64,000 bases of DNA from BOG-931 sp963781725 (GCA_963781725.1 CAWAGV010000001.1:1488001-1552000); one strand, 5' to 3'; counted from the stretch's first letter, positions 42,250 to 51,646 are shown. Notes: generated by a model not told the origin, from the sequence alone. Numbers and translations are program-made.

Positions 42250-43440
42250 TCACGCCGCTTCGATCAGCATGGCGCCGCCCTGCCCGCCGCCGATACATTC
42301 GGTGGCGATGCCGCGCTTGTAGCCGAGACGTTTCATGGCATTGACGAGGTGCAGCACGATCCGGTTGCCGCTGGCGCCGACCGGATGGCCGACGCCGATC
42401 GCGCCGCCGTCAACGTTGAGCCGGTCACGCGGGATCGTACCCGCCGCGCCGGCAAGCCCGAGCGCATCGCGGCAGAACTGGTCGTCGGTCCAGGCTGCGA
42501 GACAGCCCAGCACCTGCGCCGCGAACGCTTCATTGAGCTCCCACAGTTCGATGTCGCCCAAGCCGAGATTGTGGCGCTTGAGGATCGCGGTCGAGCAGTA
42601 AACCGGCCCGAGGCCCATCACCGAAGGATCGAGCGCCGACCACTCGCTGTCGACGATCACGGCTTTCGGCGTCAGATTGTGCTCCTTCACCGCATCTTCC
42701 GACGCGAGGATGACCCACGATGCGCCGTCGGTGATCTGCGAGGAATTGCCCGGCGTCACCTTGCCCCACGGCCGCTCGAACGCCGGCTTGAGCTTTGCCA
42801 GCGCATCCGCCGTGCTATCGGGACGGACGCCGTCATCGTGGTCGAACAGCGTGCCGTCGCGCGCGAAGGCCGGCTCGACTTCGCCGGCAAGCCAGCCGTT
42901 CTTCTGCGCCGTGGCCAGGCGCTGCTGACTCTCGGCGGCGTATTCGTCGGCTTCGCGCCGCGTGACATTGAAGAGATGCCCGACCAGTTCGGCGGTCTGG
43001 CCCATATTGAGCTCGGTGATCGGATCGGTCAGGCCGCGCTCCAGCCCGATGACCGGCGTGAAGAACGACGGGCGCAGGCTCAGAAATGCTCCGATCTTCG
43101 CTCCGAGGCTGCGCGCGGCAAACAATTGCCCGTACCAGGCGACCGCGCGGTTGGAGAACACCAGCGGCGCGTGGCTGAGCGACTCAGCGCCGCCGGCGAG
43201 GATCAGATCAGCAGTCCCGTTCTGGATGTAGCGGTACGCGGTGTCGATCGACTGCATGCCGGAACCGCAATTGATCTGCACCGTAAATGCGGTCATGGCC
43301 TCGCCCATGCCGAGGCGGAGCGCCGCGACGCGCGCCGGATTCATCTCGTCGGCAATGACATTGACGCAGCCGAGGATCACCTGGTCGAAAGCGTCCGGGG
43401 CAAAGGGCTGGCGCAGCAACAGCGGCTGGCCGCATTGCAC
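42250..43440 (-). CDS. fadI: Acetyl-CoA C-acyltransferase (thiolase), start codon unclear
   Basis: At least 396 residues from the first canonical in-frame start, a GTG at 43440. The nucleophile is in 'VQINCGSGMQSID'; the later motifs are 'LWELNEAFAAQVLG', 'GGAIGVGHPVGASGNR' and 'ATECIGGGQGGAM'. Homology clearly continues upstream without an ATG, GTG or TTG: the same frame encodes 'VYIIDGSRTPFIKARGKPG' (from 43521), the thiolase beta-1 strand. The only well-placed ribosome site (GGGGAG, 43636-43631) is followed 4 bases later by AUC AUC at 43626, in frame. The true start is therefore probably upstream and non-standard, or altered by one base. The gene overlaps the end of the acyl-CoA dehydrogenase gene if so. 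Confidence 0.85.
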   Translation of the reverse strand: MQCGQPLLLRQPFAPDAFDQVILGCVNVIADEMNPARVAALRLGMGEAMTAFTVQINCGSGMQSIDTAYRYIQNGTADLILAGGAESLSHAPLVFSNRAVAWYGQLFAARSLGAKIGAFLSLRPSFFTPVIGLERGLTDPITELNMGQTAELVGHLFNVTRREADEYAAESQQRLATAQKNGWLAGEVEPAFARDGTLFDHDDGVRPDSTADALAKLKPAFERPWGKVTPGNSSQITDGASWVILASEDAVKEHNLTPKAVIVDSEWSALDPSVMGLGPVYCSTAILKRHNLGLGDIELWELNEAFAAQVLGCLAAWTDDQFCRDALGLAGAAGTIPRDRLNVDGGAIGVGHPVGASGNRIVLHLVNAMKRLGYKRGIATECIGGGQGGAMLIEAA

Positions 43441-43532
43441 GGCAAGATCGACCGGGGTGAACGGCCCCGGCTTGCCGCGCGCCTTGATGAACGGCGTGCG
43501 GCTGCCGTCGATGATGTAAACCGGGCGGCGCC

Positions 43533-45866
43533 CTACTCCGCCGCTTCCGGCGGCGGCCGGACCGGGACTGGTTCCGGCGGCGCCAATTCCGGCGCCGGTG
43601 CCGGTCGAGATATCGCTTGAGATGATGGCTCTCCCCTGTTGGCTTGGCCGCGGGACGTCAATTCTTCCGGCGCGAAATCGTTGACCGCGATGGCAGCGGA
43701 AACCGCTTCCGCCGCCGCTTTCAGTTTCGCCGCTTCGTCGGCGGTAATTGTCCGCTGCGCAACCGCCTGATCGATATCACGGACGCGCGCGACAGCCATG
43801 CGGTCGCGGATCGGCTGCGCCGCGGCCACCATGGCGAAGGCGCGTTCGACCAGCGCGATGCCGTTGTCGGTTTCGCTCTCGGCCGGATGATAGAGGTCCA
43901 CCGTCAGCCGGTCGCGCGCCACGCTCGGATTGGTAATCAGGTCGGCGCAGCGATCGGTGACGCGGTCCGACGGGCCGCGGCGGCGCGGCCCGAGCGGCTG
44001 GATCAAGAAGCGAAGCAGCCATGCCACCGGCCGGATCGGGAAATTGGCCAGAAGTTCGTCGAACCGCGCTTCGATGGTGGCGAAGCTCGCTTCCATGCAA
44101 TAGGCGAGCAGCGGGAAGTCGTCCTGCTGGCGGCCTTCATCGTTCCAGCGCTTGAGCGCCGCACTCGAGAGATAAAGCTCGGAGAGGATGTCGCCGAACC
44201 GCGCCGAGATCATTTCCTTGCGCTTGAGCGCGCCGCCGAGCGTCAGGAGCGACAGATCGACCGCCAGCGCAAACGCCGCGGCGTGGCGGCTCAGTTGCCG
44301 GTAGAACCGGGTCGCGGCGCCGGCGTCCGGCGCGGGCGCCAGCAACCCGCCGGTCCAGGCGCGGCCCCAGGCGCGGAACATGTTGGCGATGCTGTGCCCG
44401 ACATGCGCCCACAGCACCTGGTCGAATTCGTCGACGCCTTTTTCCTTGTCGGGCTCTTCAAGCGCCTGCATTTCCTTCAGCAGATACGGATGGCAGCGGA
44501 TCGCGCCCTGGCCGAACTGGATCAGGCTCCGCGTGACGATGTTGGCGCCTTCGACGGTGATCGCGATCGGCACGCCGCGATAGAGGCTGCCGAGATAATT
44601 CAGCGGCCCCTCGATGATCGCCTTGCCGCCGTGTACGTCCATGGCGTCGGAGACGGCGACACGCATGCGGTCGGTGGCCTGCGATTTCATGATCGCGGTC
44701 ACCACCGCGGGATGATGGCCGTCGTCGAGCGCCGCGCAGGTCATGCGCCGCGCCGCGTCGAGCAGATAGGCGGTAGCAGCGATGCGGCCGAGCCGCTCCT
44801 GGATCGCTTCGAACTTCGAGATCGAGACGTGGAACTGCTCGCGGATGCGCGAATAGGCGCCGGTGATGTTGGCGCAGAACGCCGCCCCCGCCGCCGACAG
44901 CGACGGCAGCGAAATGCCGCGGCCTGCCGCCAGCGCGCTCATCAGCATTTTCCAGCCCTTGCCGACCTGATCGACGCCGCCGATCACGTTATCCATCGGA
45001 ATGAAGACGTCGTGGCCCCAGTTCGGGCCGTTCTGGAAAACGTGCATGGCCGGCAGATGGCGCCGCCCGATGCTGACGCCCGGAAGATTCGTCGGCACCA
45101 GCGCCAGCGTGATGCCGATGTCGTCGCGGGCGCCGATCAGGTGATCGGGATCGCGCAACTTGAAGGCCAGCCCCAGCACCGTCGCGATCGGACCCAGCGT
45201 GATGTAACGCTTGTGCCAATTGAGCCGGATGCCGAGCGTCTCGCGGCCTTCCCATAGGCCGCGGCACACGACGCCATTATCGATCATCGACGCAGCGTCG
45301 GAGCCGGCTTCCGGGCTGGTCAGCCCGAAGCACGGAATCTCCTGACCGCCGGCGAGCCGCGGCAGCCAGTAATTGCGCTGCGCCTCGGTGCCGAACTGCA
45401 TCAGCAGTTCACCCGGCCCGAGCGAATTCGGCACCATCGCCGTGCAGGCGACCGCGATCGAGCGGGTCGATAATTTGCGGATCACCTCCGAATGCGCATA
45501 GGCGGAGAAACCGAGGCCGCCATATTGCTTCGGGATGATCATGGCGAAGAATTTCTTCGCTTTCAGGAACGCCCATAGCTCCGGCGGCAGATCGTGCAGT
45601 TCCCAATTGATCTGCCACTCGTTGGTCATCCGGCAGAGTTCTTCGACCGGGCCGGCGAGGAAATCCTGCTCCTCCTGCGACAGCTTTGCCGGCGCGAAGG
45701 CCAGAAGCTTTTTCCAGTCCGGATTGCCGGTGAACAGGTCGGCATCCCACCACACGTCGCCGGCCTCGATGGCCTCGCGTTCGGTGTTGGAGAGCTTGGG
45801 TAGCGCATGTTGCGCCAGACGGAAGATCGGCTTGGTGATCCAGTCCCGCCGGAACGATGACGACAT
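43533..45866 (-). CDS. fadE: Acyl-CoA dehydrogenase, FadE type
   Basis: 777 residues from the ATG at 45866, with GGGGAAAG 4-5 bases upstream. It is of the long FadE form with a C-terminal extension (DUF1974 region). Motifs: 'AMIIPKQYGGLGFSAYAHSEVI' in parts, 'CFGLTSPEAGSDAASM' (FAD/substrate loop), 'HVFQNGPNWGHDVFIPMDNVIGG' in parts, 'DAMDVHGGKAIIEGP' and 'NIVTRSLIQFGQGAIRCHPY'. It performs the first step of beta-oxidation. The last 25-30 residues are Pro/Ala-rich ('PAPAPELAPPEPVPVRPPPE') and overlap the presumed thiolase leader. First gene of the operon; it is divergent from the amidase-like gene. Confidence 0.92.
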   Translation of the reverse strand: MSSSFRRDWITKPIFRLAQHALPKLSNTEREAIEAGDVWWDADLFTGNPDWKKLLAFAPAKLSQEEQDFLAGPVEELCRMTNEWQINWELHDLPPELWAFLKAKKFFAMIIPKQYGGLGFSAYAHSEVIRKLSTRSIAVACTAMVPNSLGPGELLMQFGTEAQRNYWLPRLAGGQEIPCFGLTSPEAGSDAASMIDNGVVCRGLWEGRETLGIRLNWHKRYITLGPIATVLGLAFKLRDPDHLIGARDDIGITLALVPTNLPGVSIGRRHLPAMHVFQNGPNWGHDVFIPMDNVIGGVDQVGKGWKMLMSALAAGRGISLPSLSAAGAAFCANITGAYSRIREQFHVSISKFEAIQERLGRIAATAYLLDAARRMTCAALDDGHHPAVVTAIMKSQATDRMRVAVSDAMDVHGGKAIIEGPLNYLGSLYRGVPIAITVEGANIVTRSLIQFGQGAIRCHPYLLKEMQALEEPDKEKGVDEFDQVLWAHVGHSIANMFRAWGRAWTGGLLAPAPDAGAATRFYRQLSRHAAAFALAVDLSLLTLGGALKRKEMISARFGDILSELYLSSAALKRWNDEGRQQDDFPLLAYCMEASFATIEARFDELLANFPIRPVAWLLRFLIQPLGPRRRGPSDRVTDRCADLITNPSVARDRLTVDLYHPAESETDNGIALVERAFAMVAAAQPIRDRMAVARVRDIDQAVAQRTITADEAAKLKAAAEAVSAAIAVNDFAPEELTSRGQANRGEPSSQAISRPAPAPELAPPEPVPVRPPPEAAE

Positions 45867-46044
45867 CGGCTTTCCCCGGGCTTTTGGGCGACCGTAACCG
45901 GCCCGCCGCGGTTGGATGATTCGTTGCAAGACTATAGGTTTCGCGCACGCAAATGATACTATTTCACCTGCTGGCTGGGCATTCCCCTACATAGTGACCG
46001 GACCGGGTGTTCTGCCAGCGGGGGCGCTCCACCAGAATTCTGCC

Positions 46045-46857
46045 ATGTTCGCCAAGCTCGAAGCCTTTATTGCCGCCAAAATCCTCCATTATTTATCGGC
46101 GCCAACGGCGCGTTATGCGCCATTTTTTGCGCCGGATCCTTCCGTCGTGCGTGCCGCGCTCCAGCCCGGCGACATCCTGCTGGTCGAGGGCAACAGCCGG
46201 GTTGCGTCGATCATCAAATTTCTGACCCAAAGCACCTGGTCGCACGCGGCACTCTATATTGGCGCGCGTCCGGGGGATGTGTCGCCGAACGGTGAGCCGA
46301 ATGAGTTTCTCGAAGCCGAGGCGGAAACCGGGGTCGTCACTGCGCCGCTGTCGAAATACGTCAAATTCCATACCCGGATCTGCCGGCCGGTCGGCGTCGA
46401 TGCCGCGGATATCCAGAAAGTCGTCGACTACGCGGTGGCGCGCATCGGCAAACAATACGATTTAAAACGCATCCTCGACCTGCTGCGCTACCTGTTTCCC
46501 TATCCGCCGGTGCCGGTGTGGTTTCGCCGCCGCATGCTGGCGATCGGGGCCGGCGATCCGACGCGGGCAATCTGTTCAACACTGATCGCAGAGGCGTTTG
46601 CCTCGATTTACTATCCGATCCTGCCGGAGCGGGTTTCGATCAACGGCAAGACTTATGGCGTCGCGCCGTACGTACAGGGCGAGTTCGACCACATTCGCAA
46701 ATACGGCCTTTATACGCCGCGCGACTTCGACACTTCGCCGTTCTTCCAGATCGTCAAGCCGACGATCGCCGCCGGCTTCGATTATCATACTGTGCAATGG
46801 GCGCCGCCTGGGCTTGATAGCGCGCCTGAAATCGACGCGGACGATCTCACAGGCTAA
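46045..46857 (+). CDS. YiiX/YebB-like permuted papain-fold amidase family protein
   Basis: 270 residues from the ATG at 46045; the frame extends to 45916, but that part looks non-coding. The pattern 'LQPGDILLVEGNSRVASIIKFLTQSTWSHAALYIG' in parts has the expected histidine (WSHAALYIG), an acidic element 'EFLEAEAETGVV' and a cysteine at 'AICSTLIAEAFASI'. This order His-then-Cys is the circularly permuted NlpC/P60 (YiiX-like) arrangement. Such proteins cleave amide or thioester bonds of lipids or peptidoglycan. The signal peptide is not clear and the substrate is unknown. Confidence 0.75.
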   Translation: MFAKLEAFIAAKILHYLSAPTARYAPFFAPDPSVVRAALQPGDILLVEGNSRVASIIKFLTQSTWSHAALYIGARPGDVSPNGEPNEFLEAEAETGVVTAPLSKYVKFHTRICRPVGVDAADIQKVVDYAVARIGKQYDLKRILDLLRYLFPYPPVPVWFRRRMLAIGAGDPTRAICSTLIAEAFASIYYPILPERVSINGKTYGVAPYVQGEFDHIRKYGLYTPRDFDTSPFFQIVKPTIAAGFDYHTVQWAPPGLDSAPEIDADDLTG

Positions 46858-46871
46858 CGCAACACGCTTCG

Positions 46872-47207
46872 CTACTTTTTGCTGCCGGTATCGGGTTTCG
46901 CCTTCAACTGGGCGAGCTCAATGCTCAGTTTGTCCACCGCGGCTTTCAACGCCACGATCTCGGCTTTCGCCGCAGCAAGGTCGCGATCGGTCGCGGCCAT
47001 CTTGTCCTGGCTGTCATGGGTCAGCTTGTTCAGCGCCTGCTGAAGGAATTCGATATTCGCCTGCAAGCAGCCGGTGCGCCGATCCATCTGCTTTTCGGCG
47101 GTGCAGACTTCGAGGCCGCGGATGTCCTGCGCGGGCGCGGGCAGCGCGCCGGCAGCCAACAGCGCGGCAACACCAAAAAGGAAAATCCGCGGCGACTTTC
47201 GGCTCAT
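46872..47207 (-). CDS. Small secreted coiled-coil protein
   Basis: 111 residues from the ATG at 47207. A signal peptide (cleavage near 'LPAPAQDI') leads to a short region with two cysteines ('LEVCTAEKQMDRRTGCLQANI') and a helical coiled coil of about 60 residues rich in Ala, Lys and Asp ('DRDLAAAKAEIVALKAAVDK'). No known domain was recognised. It is convergent with the amidase gene (14 bases between stop codons) and follows the thioesterase gene by 14 bases, so it may be transcribed with it. Confidence 0.7.
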   Translation of the reverse strand: MSRKSPRIFLFGVAALLAAGALPAPAQDIRGLEVCTAEKQMDRRTGCLQANIEFLQQALNKLTHDSQDKMAATDRDLAAAKAEIVALKAAVDKLSIELAQLKAKPDTGSKK

Positions 47208-47221
47208 GGGATGGCCTGCTT

Positions 47222-47632
47222 TCAGGATTGCGACGCCGCAATTGCCTGCGACTTGCCGTCGGCATCGACGCGCACATAGGTAAACAGGCCTTCCGTCACC
47301 TTGATGGCGGTCTGGCCGGTGCCGCGCCGCGCCCAGCTCTCGATCTTCACCGTGATCGAGGTGTTGCCGATCTTCTCGACGCTGCCGTAGCACGATACCT
47401 CATCGCCGACGCAAACCGGACGGTGAAACGCCATCGCCGTAATGGCGACGGTGACGACACGGCCGCCGGCGCGGCGCACTGCGACCGTCGCGCCGGCGAG
47501 GTCCATCTGGCACAGCAGCCAGCCGCCGAAAATATCGCCATGCGGATTGGTGTCCGCCGGCATCGCAATGGTGCGGATCGCCGGATCGATATCCGGCGGC
47601 GTTTCCGGCGTGGTCGTGGCTTGATCAGGCAT
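47222..47632 (-). CDS. Acyl-CoA thioesterase, YciA-like hotdog fold
   Basis: 136 residues. The hotdog-fold motifs are 'TIAMPADTNPHGDIFGGWLLCQMDLAGA' in parts, 'VTVAITAMAFHRPVCVGDEVSCYG' in parts and 'IGNTSITVKIESWARR'. The N-DIFGGW segment with the aspartate is the active site of YciA-type thioesterases, which act on a wide range of acyl-CoAs. A possible role is to release excess acyl-CoA in step with the beta-oxidation operon 1.4 kb away. It ends 14 bases before the coiled-coil protein gene. Confidence 0.88.
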   Translation of the reverse strand: MPDQATTTPETPPDIDPAIRTIAMPADTNPHGDIFGGWLLCQMDLAGATVAVRRAGGRVVTVAITAMAFHRPVCVGDEVSCYGSVEKIGNTSITVKIESWARRGTGQTAIKVTEGLFTYVRVDADGKSQAIAASQS

Positions 47633-47678
47633 AGGATTCCCTGGCGGCTGATTCCGTTATTTTAGCACGCCACGGCGA

Positions 47679-48656
47679 TCACTCCGCCTTGATATTCGCC
47701 GCATGAATGACGTTGGCCCAGCGCTCGGTTTGCGCGGCGACGGCTTTATCGAGCTCCACCGGCGTACTCCGCAGCACGATGGCGCCGAGGTCCGCCATAC
47801 GCCCGGCGACTTTCGGATCGTCGAGCCCGGCGTTGATCTCGGCATTGAGCCTCTGGATGATCTCGGCCGGCGTGCCGCGCGGGGCGGCGATGCCGACCCA
47901 GACATTGGCCTCGAAGCCGGGCTGAAATTCGCTCAGCGCCGGAACATCCGGCAGGGCGGGCCAACGCTTGAGCGTCGTCACGGCGAGCGCGCGCAGCTTG
48001 CCCTGCCGGATGAACTCGATCGACGATGGCAGATTGTCGAAGGCCGCGTTGACCTGTCCGGCCAGAAGGTCGGTCACCATCGGCGCCGAGCCGCGATACG
48101 GCACATGCACCATCTGGATGCCGGCATTCATCTTGAACAGTTCGCCGCCGACATGCGCGATCGTCCCGGTGCCGAACGACGCAAGGCTCAACTTGTTCGG
48201 ATTGGCCTTGGCATAGGCGATCAGTTCCGGCACCGACGCGACCGGCACCGACGGATTGATCTCGAGCACCATCGGCGTGGTTTGCAGGCCGGCAACCATC
48301 GCGATGTCGCGGACAAAGCTGAACGTCAGGTCCTTGTAGAGCGCCGGATTGATCGCGTTCGAGGAAACCGCGGCCAGCAGCGTGTAACCGTCCTGCGGCG
48401 CATGTGCCACCGCTTCAGTGGCGATGTTGGTCGCAGCGCCGGGCCGGTTATCGACAATGAACGGCTGGCGGAGCCGATCCGAGAGCCACTGCCCGATCAG
48501 CCGCGCCGCGATGTCGGTCGGGCCACCCGGCGTGAAGCCGACCATGATGTGAACCGGGCGCGATGGATAGGTGTCGGCGCGAGCCAGCCGCGCAGTGACC
48601 GGAAGCGCCGCGACACCCGCGGAAAGCCGCAAAAATTCCCTGCGTTCGACTTTCAT
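47679..48656 (-). CDS. Bug/TctC-type tripartite tricarboxylate receptor (array copy 1)
   Basis: 325 residues, with GGGAGGGG 3-4 bases before the ATG. A twin-arginine-like signal ('ERREFLRLSAGVAAL') is followed by the Bug hallmark 'YPSRPVHIMVGFTPGGPTD', then 'VDNRPGAATNIATEAVAHAPQDGYTLL', 'LIAYAKANPNKLSLASFGTGTIAHVGGELF' and 'VPYRGSAPMVTDLLAGQVNAAFD' in parts. Bug receptors bind carboxylates or amides without charged side chains, using water and backbone contacts. C-terminus 'WANVIHAANIKAE' is shared with the neighbours. It is the last gene of a six-gene array and has no TctA/TctB partner. Confidence 0.92.
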   Translation of the reverse strand: MKVERREFLRLSAGVAALPVTARLARADTYPSRPVHIMVGFTPGGPTDIAARLIGQWLSDRLRQPFIVDNRPGAATNIATEAVAHAPQDGYTLLAAVSSNAINPALYKDLTFSFVRDIAMVAGLQTTPMVLEINPSVPVASVPELIAYAKANPNKLSLASFGTGTIAHVGGELFKMNAGIQMVHVPYRGSAPMVTDLLAGQVNAAFDNLPSSIEFIRQGKLRALAVTTLKRWPALPDVPALSEFQPGFEANVWVGIAAPRGTPAEIIQRLNAEINAGLDDPKVAGRMADLGAIVLRSTPVELDKAVAAQTERWANVIHAANIKAE

Positions 48657-48682
48657 CCGCCCCTCCCAATCACATCAAAGCA

Positions 48683-49654
48683 TCAATCAGGTTTTATGCC
48701 AGAAAACTTTATCACCGTGGCCCACTTTTCCGTCTCGGCCACGATGAAGGCCGCAAAGCCATCCGGAGTCATCGACATTGGCGGAACGCCGAGATCGAGC
48801 AGACGCTTCTTCATGTCCGGATCGGCAACGATGGCGTTGATCTCGCAATTGAGCTTGCCGACAATATCGGCCGGTGTGCTTTTCGGCGCTCCAACGCCAA
48901 ACCAGCCGATACCCTCGTAACCCGGCACCGCTTCGGCGATAGCGGGAACGTCAGGTAATGCGTCGATCCGCTTCGCGCTGGTCACCCCGAGCGCGCGAAG
49001 CCTGCCGGCGCCGACATTCTCAATGATCTGCGTGGCGGTGGAAAACACCACCTGCACCTGACCGCCGATCAGATCGGTCATGTAACTGCTGCGATAAGGG
49101 ACGTGGACAAGATTGATCCCGGTCATCATTTTCAACAGCTCGCCGCAAAGGTGCGGCGTGGTTCCATTGCCGGGCGACGCCATGTTGATCTTGCCCGGGT
49201 TGGCTTTGCCGTAGGCGATGAATTCCGCAATGGTTTTTGCCGGAAGCCCCGGATTCGCTACAAGCACGAACGGCGTACTGACGACGCTCGCGACCGGCGC
49301 AATATCGTGGACGAAATCGAACGTCAGGTTTGAATACAGCGTCGCATTGATGGCGTTGCTCGCCGCAGCGAACAGCAGCGTGGTGCCATCCGCCGGCGAC
49401 CGCACCACGGCTTCGGTGGCGATATTGCTGCCGGCGCCCGGCCGGTTCTCGACGACGAATTGCTGACCGAGCCGCTCCGACAGTCGTTGCCCGACGAGGC
49501 GCGAAATAATGTCCGGCCCGCTGCCCGGCGGAAAACCGACGATGATGTGGACCGGCCGCGACGGATAGGCTTCGGCGGCGGCGAACCGCGGAATAGCGAG
49601 CGCTGCGGCCGCGGCGCCGCTCAACCGGAGAAAAGCTCTGCGTCGAACCGACAT
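48683..49654 (-). CDS. Bug/TctC-type receptor (array copy 2)
   Basis: 323 residues. The signal shows 'RRRAFLRLSGAAAAALA'; the mature part opens 'YPSRPVHIIVGFPPGSGPDI', then 'VENRPGAGSNIATEAVVRSP', 'GKANPGKINMASPGNGTTPHL' and ends 'WATVIKFSGIKPD'. It differs from copy 1 mostly in the ligand loop ('HVPYRSSYMTDLIGGQVQVVFS' lacks the usual extra Gly-Pro and is two residues shorter). The ribosome site is weak. It starts 24 bases after copy 3 and ends 26 bases before copy 1. Confidence 0.92.
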   Translation of the reverse strand: MSVRRRAFLRLSGAAAAALAIPRFAAAEAYPSRPVHIIVGFPPGSGPDIISRLVGQRLSERLGQQFVVENRPGAGSNIATEAVVRSPADGTTLLFAAASNAINATLYSNLTFDFVHDIAPVASVVSTPFVLVANPGLPAKTIAEFIAYGKANPGKINMASPGNGTTPHLCGELLKMMTGINLVHVPYRSSYMTDLIGGQVQVVFSTATQIIENVGAGRLRALGVTSAKRIDALPDVPAIAEAVPGYEGIGWFGVGAPKSTPADIVGKLNCEINAIVADPDMKKRLLDLGVPPMSMTPDGFAAFIVAETEKWATVIKFSGIKPD

Positions 49655-49678
49655 TCGACACTCACGTTAAAACCGGCG

Positions 49679-50662
49679 TCAGCCCGGTTTGATATCCGCG
49701 AACCTGATCACCTTCGCCCACTTCTGGATATCGTCGGTGATGAATTTGCCGAATTCGGCGGCCGACATCGGCGTTGGTATGCCGCCAAGGTCGCCGAGCT
49801 TTGCCCTGAAGCCGGCATCGGCGAGGTTGACGTTGGCGGCCTTGTTGATGGCTTCGATGATCTCGCCCGGCGTGCCTTTCGGCGCGGTCAGGCCATGCCA
49901 GCCGCTGGCGTCAAAGCCCGGCACCGTCTCGGCGACCGTCGGCACATCGGGCAGGATTGGCAGCCGCGCCGGCGAAGCGACGGCGAGCGGCCGAAGCTGG
50001 CCCGATTTGACGTAGCTGATCGAGGCCGGGATCGGCGAGAAGATCATCTGGATCTGGCCCGCGATGAGGTCGGCGTAAGGATTGCCGGTGTAAGGCACAT
50101 GGACGAATTGCGTCCCGGTCATCATCTGGAACAGTTCGCCGGCGACGTGCGGCCCCGAGCCGATGCCGTTCGACGCCATGTTGATCTTGCCCGGATTGGC
50201 TTTGGCGTAGGCAATGAACTCAGCCACGGTTTTCGCCGGCAGCGACGGATTGACCTCCAGCACGTACGGCACAACGTCGATGAGGGCGACCGGAACAATA
50301 TCGGTGCTGAGATCGAAATTGAGATTCTTGTAGAGCGTTGCATTGACCGTGTTGGCCGAGCTCGCCAGCAGCAGCGTATAGCCATCGGGCTTGGCCCGCG
50401 CGACGTCTTCGGCGGCAAGGTTGGTGGCGGCGCCCGGACGGTTTTCAACGACGAACTGCTGGCCGAGCTGTTCGGACAGCCGTTGCGCCATCAGCCGCGC
50501 GATAATGTCGGATGCGCTGCCCGCGGCGTAGCCGACCAGCACATGCACCGGCCGCGCCGGATAGGACTGCGCGTGCGCAGAGCGGATGACGGCAGGCAGG
50601 GCAACGGTGGACGCAGCGAGGCTGAGAAACGTCCGGCGGTGAAGCGTCGTGACATGACCCAT
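49679..50662 (-). CDS. Bug/TctC-type receptor (array copy 3)
   Basis: 327 residues. Signal 'LHRRTFLSLAASTVALP'; mature start 'YPARPVHVLVGYAAGSASDI'. Inner motifs 'VENRPGAATNLAAEDVARAKPDG', 'AYAKANPGKINMASNGIGSGPHVAG' and 'HVPYTGNPYADLIAGQIQMIF'; end 'WAKVIRFADIKPG'. No good ribosome site precedes the ATG at 50662, which lies 9 bases after the stop of copy 4, so translational coupling is likely. Confidence 0.92.
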   Translation of the reverse strand: MGHVTTLHRRTFLSLAASTVALPAVIRSAHAQSYPARPVHVLVGYAAGSASDIIARLMAQRLSEQLGQQFVVENRPGAATNLAAEDVARAKPDGYTLLLASSANTVNATLYKNLNFDLSTDIVPVALIDVVPYVLEVNPSLPAKTVAEFIAYAKANPGKINMASNGIGSGPHVAGELFQMMTGTQFVHVPYTGNPYADLIAGQIQMIFSPIPASISYVKSGQLRPLAVASPARLPILPDVPTVAETVPGFDASGWHGLTAPKGTPGEIIEAINKAANVNLADAGFRAKLGDLGGIPTPMSAAEFGKFITDDIQKWAKVIRFADIKPG

Positions 50663-50671
50663 TGTGGACGT

Positions 50672-51646
50672 TTACTCCGCCTTGATCCCGGCTGCGTGAA
50701 TGATCTTGCCCCATTTGTCGGTGTAGTCGGCAATATATCTGGCGAAGTCGCCGGGCGTGCTCGGGAACGGATCGACGCCGAGATCGGCGAGCTGCTTCTT
50801 GAACCCAGCGTCGGCAAGCGCGGCGTTCACCTGTTTGTTGAGGATGGCGATCACGTCCGGCGGCGTTTTCGGCGGCGCGCTGATTCCGGTCCAGTCGGTC
50901 GCTTCGTAGCCCGGCACAAAATCGCCGATCGATGGCACGTCCGGCAGCACCTCGCGCCGCGTCGCGGTGGTGACGCCGAGCCCGCGCAGTGTGCCGGCCT
51001 TGATGTAGCCAAGCGCTGAAACCACTGGCAGGAACATCACCTCGACCCGGCCGCTCATCAGGTCGGGTATGGCAGGACCGACGCCGCGATAATGCACCGT
51101 GAGCAGATCGACCTTCGCCAGCGACTTGAACAGGGCGCCGTAGAGATCGGACGAGCTGCCGAGGCCCGACGTCGCCATGTTGATCTTGCCAGGATTGGCC
51201 TTGGCGTAGGCAATGAATTCCGCGCCGGTTTTCGCCGGGAACGTCGGATTGACCACCATGACGAAAGCGTCGCGGCCGATGCTAGCCGGGAACACCTGGT
51301 CTTTCAGCAGATCGAATTTCAGATTGTCGTAGAGTGCGACGTTGTAGGCGTTGGATGCCGACACGAGAAATAATATGTGGCCGTCCGGCGCGGCGTTTAC
51401 CACCTCCTGCAAGGCGATATTGCTGCTGGCGCCGGGCCGGTTCTCGACCACGAACGACTGGCCGAGATGCTCCGACAGCCACGGTGCGATCAGTCGCGCC
51501 ACGATGTCGGTGACGCCGCCGGACGGATAGCCGACGATAAGGCGCACCGGCCGGCTCGGATAGGATTGCGCCAAAGCGAGCCGTGGCGCGGCCAGCACGG
51601 CGCCCCCGGCCGCAAGCTGCAAAAATCGTCGGCGTGGAAACGTCAT
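50672..51646 (-). CDS. Bug/TctC-type receptor (array copy 4)
   Basis: 324 residues, with AGGAGA 4 bases before the ATG. Signal 'PRRRFLQLAAGGAVLAAP'; mature start 'YPSRPVRLIVGYPSGGVTDI'. Inner motifs 'VENRPGASSNIALQEVVNAAPDG', 'AYAKANPGKINMATSGLGSSSDLYG' and 'VHYRGVGPAIPDLMSGRVEVMF'; end 'WGKIIHAAGIKAE'. The 'VHYRG' in place of 'VPYRG' also occurs in copy 6, marking these two as closer relatives. Confidence 0.92.
   Translation of the reverse strand: MTFPRRRFLQLAAGGAVLAAPRLALAQSYPSRPVRLIVGYPSGGVTDIVARLIAPWLSEHLGQSFVVENRPGASSNIALQEVVNAAPDGHILFLVSASNAYNVALYDNLKFDLLKDQVFPASIGRDAFVMVVNPTFPAKTGAEFIAYAKANPGKINMATSGLGSSSDLYGALFKSLAKVDLLTVHYRGVGPAIPDLMSGRVEVMFLPVVSALGYIKAGTLRGLGVTTATRREVLPDVPSIGDFVPGYEATDWTGISAPPKTPPDVIAILNKQVNAALADAGFKKQLADLGVDPFPSTPGDFARYIADYTDKWGKIIHAAGIKAE

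Noticed and set aside
39957..45257. Three long plus-strand frames (39957-41519, 41884-43620, 43644-45257) opposite the beta-oxidation genes
   Set aside because: All are antisense to well-supported fad-type genes and encode Arg/His/Gly-rich text without any motif.
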